Shown here: in pieces, positions 59,330 to 64,000 of the stretch | Position numbering within the stretch: the stretch's first letter is position 1 | How the letters are laid out: each line of letters begins with the position of its first letter | Origin: an uncultured Litoreibacter sp. | GTDB taxonomy: Bacteria > Pseudomonadota > Alphaproteobacteria > Rhodobacterales > Rhodobacteraceae | Direction of reading: 5' to 3' | Assembly (NCBI GenBank): GCA_947494645.1 | Contig: CANLVO010000001.1 | Location: 248,001-312,000, forward strand | DNA: 64,000 bases | Notes under the pieces: generated by a model | Told to the model about the DNA's origin: nothing | Database searches by the model: none | The model's input: the letters and a program-made list of their open reading frames with translations, nothing else | Program-made: the position numbers and the translations under genes

Positions 59330-61581
59330 CTGTCCTGTTGCTGCGTCAGCCACTCCAACACGGCTGGGCGCACGGACTGCGCGCCGCTGGTCCGCGCCTC
59401 GTCAATCACACTCCGCAGTTGGGCAATATTGGTCCGCCGTATCAGGCTCTTCACTGGCCCAATTGACGCCGGACGCATCGACAAGGCCCCGATGCCCATC
59501 GCGGCGAAACACAGCGCCTCAATCGGGCGTCCCGCGTCCTCCCCACAAAAGCTGAGCGTGGTGCCGGTCTCTGCACACCGGTCCACCACGCGCTCAAGGA
59601 AGGTCAAGAAGCTGACATTAAGCGTGTCATAGCGCTTGCGAACCCGCTCGTTCTCCCGGTCGGCGGCGAAGAAAAACTGCTTGAGGTCATTGCCCCCGAT
59701 CGAGATGAAGTCAGCCATTTCGAAAAACTGCTTTGGCGCAAAGGCCAGTGACGGGGTTTCCAGCATCGCGCCAATCTTCACGTCGCGCGGCACGACATGG
59801 CCCATCTTTTCTTCACGGGCCAGCTCGTCCTGCACCATCTGACGCGCGGCACGAAACTCGTCGAACTGCGCGATAAACGGGAACATCACCGAAAGCGGCC
59901 GTCCGGCTGTGCCGCGAATGAGCGCCTGCAGCTGCATGCGCATCACTCCGCGTTTATCCAATCCCACCCGGATCGCACGCCACCCCATCGCGGGGTTCGG
60001 CTCGTCCTGTGGCTTCATGTATGGCAGCACCTTGTCGGACCCGATATCGAGCGTCCGAAACACCACCTGCTTGCCCTTTGCCGCGTCCATGACGGAGCCG
60101 TAGATCGCGGCCAATTCAGACCGACGCGGCACCGTGGCGCGGGTCAGAAACTGCAGCTCGGTCCGAAACAGGCCCACGCCTTCGGCGCCTGAGCCCTCCA
60201 ACGACGGCAGGTCTGCCATCAGGCCAGCATTCATGTGCAAAGACACGGTGGTCCCGCATAGCCCTGTCGCAGGCTTGTCCCGGATCGAGGCATAGCGGGC
60301 CTGCGCCTGTGTCTGCATCGCGATCTTGTCGCGAAACGCGGCCTTCACGCCGTCCTCGGGCCGCAGATGCGCAACGCCTTGATCGCCGTCCACAAGGATC
60401 GGGTCGCCGTTCAATGCTTCGGTCAAAATCTTCTTGGCGTTGATCACCAGCGGGATCGCCCATGCGCGGGCCACAATCGCGGCATGCGACCCCACAGAGC
60501 CCTCTTCCAGCACGATCCCGCGCAGCTTCTTGCCGTAATCCAGCAGTTCCGCCGGACCAATGTTGCGCGCAATCAGGATCGGGTTTTCAGGCATCTCCGC
60601 CCCGGTGTCTGACCCTTGCCCGGTCAGAAGCCGCAACAGCCGGTTCGACAGGTCATCGAGGTCATGCAGCCGCTCGCGAAGGTAGGCGTCAGGCACGCGC
60701 TCCATCCGAGCGCGGGTGGCGGATTGCTCCTTCTCGACGGCGGCCTCGGCTGACAGGCCCAGCGCGATGTCTTCTTCCATCCGCCGCACCCAAGAGCGCG
60801 AATTGGCGAACATCCTGTAGGCCTCAAGCACTTTGACCTGCTCTTTATCGGCCCCGCGCCCCATCGCCCCCAGCATTTCGTCGACCGAAGACCGCAACGT
60901 GTCCATCGCTTCCTGCAGGCGGCGCAATTCTTCATGCGGATCTTCAGAGATGGGGTTGGTGACCACCACACGCGGCTCGTGCAGGTAGACATTGCCTTCA
61001 GACGCGCCCTCCTGACCGGTGACACCGCGAAACAGAACAGGCTGGGTGTGCCGCGCGCCCATCGCGCCCTCGCCATCGCCCACAAATGCGCCAAGCTCTG
61101 TCATCTCGGCCAACACCATGGCCACAACCTCCAAGGCGTAGACCTCGTCATCGGAATAGCTGCGCGCGTCTTTTGACTGCACCACCAGTACGCCCAGACT
61201 GTCGCCCAGACGCTGCACAGGCACGCCCAGGAACGAGCTGTAAATCTCCTCGCCGGTCTCTGGCATGAAGCGGAATCCGCGCTCGCTTGGGGCATCGGGG
61301 GTGTTGATCGCATTTTTCGAGCGTGCCACCCGGCCAACAAGGCCTTCGCCGACCCGCATCCGGGTCTCATGAACCGCGGCCTTGTTCAGGCCCTCGGTCG
61401 CGCACAGTTCTAGCGTTTCTGCGTCGCGAAACAGGTAGATAGAGCACACATCCGTACCCATCGAATCCGCAATAAGATGCGTGATCCGGTCCAGCCGTTC
61501 CTGCCCCGCACTGTCTTCGGCCAGCGTTTCACGGAGACGGCCAAGCAGCTTGCGGCTCTCGCTATCTGTTCTATCGGCCAA
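59326..61581 (-). CDS. ptsP: Phosphoenolpyruvate-protein phosphotransferase PtsP (GAF-EI, nitrogen PTS)
   Basis: This 751-residue enzyme starts the nitrogen-related phosphotransfer chain. A GAF domain covers about 15-165, and the EI body follows. The phosphorylated His is H366 in GSVGSHAAIVARA. The PEP-binding part has EGVGLFRTELQFL and ends FCGEDAGRPIEALC. The TTG at 61581 has GGAGGG five bases or so upstream and gives a family-like N-terminus; GTG at 61596 is the alternative. NPr and EIIA-Ntr genes are not in the window. Confidence 0.93.
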   Translation of the reverse strand: MADRTDSESRKLLGRLRETLAEDSAGQERLDRITHLIADSMGTDVCSIYLFRDAETLELCATEGLNKAAVHETRMRVGEGLVGRVARSKNAINTPDAPSERGFRFMPETGEEIYSSFLGVPVQRLGDSLGVLVVQSKDARSYSDDEVYALEVVAMVLAEMTELGAFVGDGEGAMGARHTQPVLFRGVTGQEGASEGNVYLHEPRVVVTNPISEDPHEELRRLQEAMDTLRSSVDEMLGAMGRGADKEQVKVLEAYRMFANSRSWVRRMEEDIALGLSAEAAVEKEQSATRARMERVPDAYLRERLHDLDDLSNRLLRLLTGQGSDTGAEMPENPILIARNIGPAELLDYGKKLRGIVLEEGSVGSHAAIVARAWAIPLVINAKKILTEALNGDPILVDGDQGVAHLRPEDGVKAAFRDKIAMQTQAQARYASIRDKPATGLCGTTVSLHMNAGLMADLPSLEGSGAEGVGLFRTELQFLTRATVPRRSELAAIYGSVMDAAKGKQVVFRTLDIGSDKVLPYMKPQDEPNPAMGWRAIRVGLDKRGVMRMQLQALIRGTAGRPLSVMFPFIAQFDEFRAARQMVQDELAREEKMGHVVPRDVKIGAMLETPSLAFAPKQFFEMADFISIGGNDLKQFFFAADRENERVRKRYDTLNVSFLTFLERVVDRCAETGTTLSFCGEDAGRPIEALCFAAMGIGALSMRPASIGPVKSLIRRTNIAQLRSVIDEARTSGAQSVRPAVLEWLTQQQDS

Positions 61582-61753
61582 GGGTCCCTCCAACACTCTG
61601 TGTGCAGGTATAGCGCGGGCGTCGGAGAAAGGGGAAGGGATATAGCAATCCGCCGATGTCTAATGGGCCAATACGGCGACTTTTCCCCCTTTCTGGGCGA
61701 GGCACAGGCCTTAGGAAGAAACCGGGCGGGATCACACGAATAGAAAGACCAAT

Positions 61754-62002
61754 ATGCCAGTCGTCAAAATAGGTGCTTTGCTCGCCGCATCCGCTTTTCT
61801 CTCCGCCTGTGTTCAGGACCCCAGAGCCTACGAGACCACGCCTGTTGAGGTGAAAACCAAGCAGGGCACCGTCGTATGCCAGCTCTACACCCGCGAACGT
61901 GTCCTATGGGACCGCGCCATTGATCGCCCATCGAGCATGTCAGTGCGCACTGCAGACGATGTCTGCCGCGCCGAAGGCTTGCGTCGCAAAGACGCCGCTT
62001 AA
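61754..62002 (+). CDS. Small lipoprotein
   Basis: This 82-residue protein has a lipoprotein signal (about 1-19) ending in the lipobox LSAC, then a short soluble domain with two further cysteines (VVCQLYTR and DDVCRAEG) that may form a disulfide. It is probably anchored in the outer or inner membrane facing the periplasm. I do not recognise the family. It sits between ptsP and lysC on the opposite strand. Confidence 0.72.
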   Translation: MPVVKIGALLAASAFLSACVQDPRAYETTPVEVKTKQGTVVCQLYTRERVLWDRAIDRPSSMSVRTADDVCRAEGLRRKDAA

Positions 62003-62016
62003 GTCTCTTTAACTCA

Positions 62017-62034
62017 AAAGCCCGCAGGGGCTTT
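62017..62034 (+). terminator. Stem-loop after the lipoprotein gene
   Basis: AAAGCCC (62017-62023) pairs with GGGCTTT (62028-62034) around GCAG, 15 bases after the stop codon. The U-tract is short, so it is weaker than the next one. Confidence 0.6.
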
Positions 62035-62105
62035 GCACGGGCACGTGCCAGCGTCAGGGCAGGACTATTGTAGAGGGGCTATGGCGTTGGCGCTTTGGCC
62101 AGCCG

Positions 62106-62139
62106 TCGACGCCATCATGAGCGATGGCGTCGAATTTTT
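62106..62139 (+). terminator. Strong intrinsic terminator, second in tandem
   Basis: TCGACGCCATC (62106-62116) pairs perfectly with GATGGCGTCGA (62123-62133) around a six-base loop and is followed by ATTTTTG. It lies about 70 bases beyond the first stem-loop, so it may end a separate short transcript. Confidence 0.85.
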
Positions 62140-62442
62140 GGCAGTCTTTAAAAGTGTAACCGGGCGATCAAATACAAACCGTGTCACTCATCACATGCGA
62201 CTGATACGCGTCGCAAGGCACTGATCATCGAGCACTTGTTACAGGTATGTTTTCACCCGAATGCGGTGTTCTGATCAAGACACATGTTGGAAACATTTTT
62301 GACACAATTCTGACAAAATCTTGCCCAAGTTGCGCCGAATTGGCCATTTTCCTTAAGAAAACTGTGGGTTAGTTAGGTTTCCGCCGCAGATGAAATATGG
62401 CAATAAAGTCACATTTGGGGGCTTTGAGACCCCCCAACCGCT

Positions 62443-63705
62443 CTAGGCCGCTTTCTCTAACTCGAACGCGTCATGCAGAGCCTGAACCGCCAGCTCCATA
62501 TATTTGCGGTCAATCAGCACTGAGATTTTGATCTCGGACGTTGTGATCACCTTGATGTTGATCCCGTCATTTTGCAGAGCCTCAAACATCTTGGCGGCGA
62601 CACCCGCGTGGGACCGCATCCCGATGCCCACCACAGATACTTTCGCAACGTCCGTGTCTGCGACCAGATCATGGAAGTTGATGTCACCGGCGGCCTTGGC
62701 ATCCTCCATCGCCTTCTCCGCCCGCGCGACTTCGTTCACGGGGCATGAGAAGGTCATATCCGTTCGCCCTTCTTCCGAGATGTTCTGCACGATCATATCG
62801 ACATTAACACCTGCCTCGGCCAGCGGTCCAAAGATCGCGGCAGCGATACCCGGACGGTCCGCGACCGAGATCAGGGTCATCTTTGCCTCGTCGCGCGAAT
62901 AGGCCACGCCTGCCACTACGTTGCTTTCCACGATATCCTCCTCGTCGCAGACCAATGTGCCTGCTGCATCATCCATTTCTTCAAAGCTGCTCAGAACCCG
63001 CAGCTTCACTTTGTAGCGCATCGCCAGTTCCACAGAGCGCGTCTGCAGCACCTTGGCCCCCAGCGACGCCAGCTCCAGCATTTCTTCAAACGCGATGCGG
63101 TCCAGCTTGCGGGCTTTGTCCTCGATCCGTGGATCGGTGGTGTAGACCCCGTCCACGTCTGTGTAGATGTCGCAACGCTCCGCCTCGAAAGCGGCGGCAA
63201 AGGCCACTGCGGTGGTGTCAGACCCGCCCCGGCCCAAAGTGGTGATACGGCCCTCGGGGCTGATCCCCTGGAAGCCTGCCACCACGGCAACCTTCATGCC
63301 TTCTGCAAATTTGGCGTCCAGATTGTCGGTGGGGATCTCTTCAATCCGGGCGGCGCCATGCGCGTCGGTCGTCTTCAGCGGCACCTGCCAGCCCTGCCAG
63401 CTGCGCGCCGGCACGTCCATTTCCTGCAGTGTCAAAGCCATCAACCCGGCGGTCACGTTCTCGCCCGACGAGACAATCGCGTCATATTCGCGCGCATCAT
63501 ACAAAGGAGAGGTCTCGTTGACCCAGCCGACCAATTCGTTGGTCTTGCCCGACATGGCTGAGACGATGACGATCACCTCATAGCCTTTGGACACTTCAAC
63601 GCCCACGCGTTTTGCGGCCCGCTTGATGCGGTCCAGATTGGCGACGGACGTCCCGCCGAATTTCATTACCAGCCGTTTCGCGGGCTGTTGTGCGGGCGCA
63701 GTCAT
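62443..63705 (-). CDS. lysC: Aspartate kinase
   Basis: This 420-residue enzyme phosphorylates aspartate, the first step to lysine, methionine and threonine. The N-terminal kinase domain has VMKFGGTSVANLDRI and GRGGSDTTAVAFAA. Two ACT domains (about 275-345 and 350-415) make it feedback regulated by lysine or threonine. ATG at 63705 is used; starts at 63756 and 63666 are in frame. thrC of the same pathway is about 14 kb away. Confidence 0.95.
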   Translation of the reverse strand: MTAPAQQPAKRLVMKFGGTSVANLDRIKRAAKRVGVEVSKGYEVIVIVSAMSGKTNELVGWVNETSPLYDAREYDAIVSSGENVTAGLMALTLQEMDVPARSWQGWQVPLKTTDAHGAARIEEIPTDNLDAKFAEGMKVAVVAGFQGISPEGRITTLGRGGSDTTAVAFAAAFEAERCDIYTDVDGVYTTDPRIEDKARKLDRIAFEEMLELASLGAKVLQTRSVELAMRYKVKLRVLSSFEEMDDAAGTLVCDEEDIVESNVVAGVAYSRDEAKMTLISVADRPGIAAAIFGPLAEAGVNVDMIVQNISEEGRTDMTFSCPVNEVARAEKAMEDAKAAGDINFHDLVADTDVAKVSVVGIGMRSHAGVAAKMFEALQNDGINIKVITTSEIKISVLIDRKYMELAVQALHDAFELEKAA

Positions 63706-63767
63706 CTCATAGTCCAGTACGTCGCAAGCAAACTCGCCCGCGTCATATGCCGCCACGCCGCCAAGGG

Positions 63768-63797
63768 CAAGCCATGCTCAGCCAAGCCATGTTCAGT
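63768..63797. repeat. Tandem 15-base repeat (CAAGCCATG[CT]TCAG)
   Basis: Two adjacent 15-base copies, 63768-63782 and 63783-63797, differ at two positions. The second includes the stop codon of the SDR gene. It is probably a local slippage duplication between the SDR and lysC genes. Confidence 0.55.
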
Positions 63798-64000
63798 AAG
63801 GGTGCGGCGTCCCGTCATAGGTCAGGAACTCGCCGGTGCTTGCAGGCGACAGCGCATCAAACCGCGCCATCAACCCGTCACGTGACTGCGTCACCGTGAT
63901 CGCGGCGGCCCCACCGCCCATATCCGTCTGCACCCAGCCGGGGTGATAAATGCCCACCGCAATGCCAAGCCCGGACAAATCGCTGGCAAGATTGCGACCC
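63793..64000 (-). CDS. Short-chain dehydrogenase/reductase (C-terminal fragment)
   Basis: The last 68 or so codons of an SDR gene are present, and the 5' part lies beyond position 64000. The phrase GIYHPGWVQTDMGG is the classical SDR segment after the active-site Tyr/Lys, where the PG motif contacts the cofactor, and PASTGEFLTYDG is a common C-terminus. The catalytic Ser-Tyr-Lys would lie in the missing part. It is on the same strand as lysC and upstream of it. Confidence 0.8.
   Translation of the reverse strand, partial: GRNLASDLSGLGIAVGIYHPGWVQTDMGGGAAAITVTQSRDGLMARFDALSPASTGEFLTYDGTPHPY

Larger units (their letters stand above)
62003..62442. other. Intergenic region of 440 bases with stem-loops and AT-rich part
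   Basis: The first third has two stem-loops (see the terminator entries) and possibly a small RNA. The rest (about 62150-62440) is AT-rich; it contains TTGACA at 62299-62304, a possible -35 box without a good -10. A GGGGG/CCCCC stem at 62417-62435 lies just past the lysC stop and may end lysC transcription, but its T-run is weak. A 63-codon ORF at 62033-62224 has no coding signature. Confidence 0.4.

Noticed and set aside
62033-62224. 63-codon ORF after the lipoprotein gene
   Set aside because: It crosses a strong terminator stem, has no ribosome-binding site, and the protein looks unlike its neighbours.

Overview
The window is a stretch of chromosome from a GC-rich alphaproteobacterium, almost certainly a member of the Rhodobacterales (Roseobacter group). 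The basis is gene content and order: atpHAGDC followed by a small H-type lectin gene, a ctaC-ctaB-coxF-ctaG-ctaE-surf1-thrC-M16 peptidase run, hisC next to a cyclohexadienyl/prephenate dehydrogenase, DUF484-xerC, lysC near a GAF-type ptsP, and a Mn-dependent pyrophosphatase. Protein sequences such as AtpH, ClpA, GroEL and TldD also look like that order. I see no rRNA, tRNA, CRISPR array, insertion sequence or prophage. About 90% of the sequence is coding and nearly all genes are intact; only the first (cytochrome P460-like) and last (SDR) genes are cut by the window edges.

Layout. 1-4.7 kb (minus strand): a P460-like secreted protein, the DUF484-xerC operon, a DUF808 membrane protein, a Tat-type thioredoxin-like protein and an FSA-type transaldolase. 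4.8-9.8 kb (plus): priA, then hisC-tyrC-extensin-like protein. 9.8-14.7 kb: DUF2125, ChaC, and a two-gene MotA/MotB-like stator pair whose B subunit carries a very long coiled coil. 14.9-17.2 kb: clpA (minus). 17.4-23.8 kb (plus): a methyltransferase, the F1 ATP synthase operon with a strong terminator, and an H-type lectin. 23.9-32 kb: prs, two small enzymes on the plus strand, then a seven-gene minus-strand run (ppaC, thioredoxin-like, HAD, MaoC, ribF, YcgN-like, threonine aldolase). 32-36 kb: an unusual leader with two tandem five-codon mini-ORFs ahead of a 68-residue basic protein, a DUF2161 nuclease-like protein, a PAS-GAF-GGDEF diguanylate cyclase and an AGAT-like amidinotransferase. 36-38.2 kb: CIRCE-groES-groEL-terminator. 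38.3-43 kb: GNAT, EamA, dprA, GNAT, tldD. 43.2-50.7 kb (plus): cytochrome aa3 oxidase subunits II and III with their assembly factors, then thrC, M16 peptidase and a RimJ-like acetyltransferase. 50.8-64 kb: a metallo-hydrolase, a GlcD-type FAD oxidase, an ankyrin protein, mtnP-apt, a SulP transporter, flavin reductase, GNAT, EcsC, ptsP, a small lipoprotein, lysC and the SDR fragment.

How the genes work together. This is mainly core metabolism: ATP synthase plus cytochrome oxidase (energy), hisC/tyrC/thrC/lysC (amino acids), prs/apt/mtnP (purine and methylthioadenosine salvage), clpA/groESL (protein quality control), and priA/xerC/dprA (DNA replication restart, dimer resolution, DNA uptake). 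Regulation readable from sequence includes a perfect CIRCE operator at groESL, intrinsic terminators after fsa, clpA, atpC, groEL and the lipoprotein, a pair of TTTGTACAAA palindromes upstream of DUF484-xerC, a 21-bp GGTTAACAG/CTGTTAACC operator-like element near dprA, and the tandem mini-ORF leader at 32.1-32.3 kb. That leader is the most novel-looking item. No complete new multi-gene system is evident. The MotA/MotB-like pair resembles the motor of Zorya anti-phage systems, but no effector genes accompany it.
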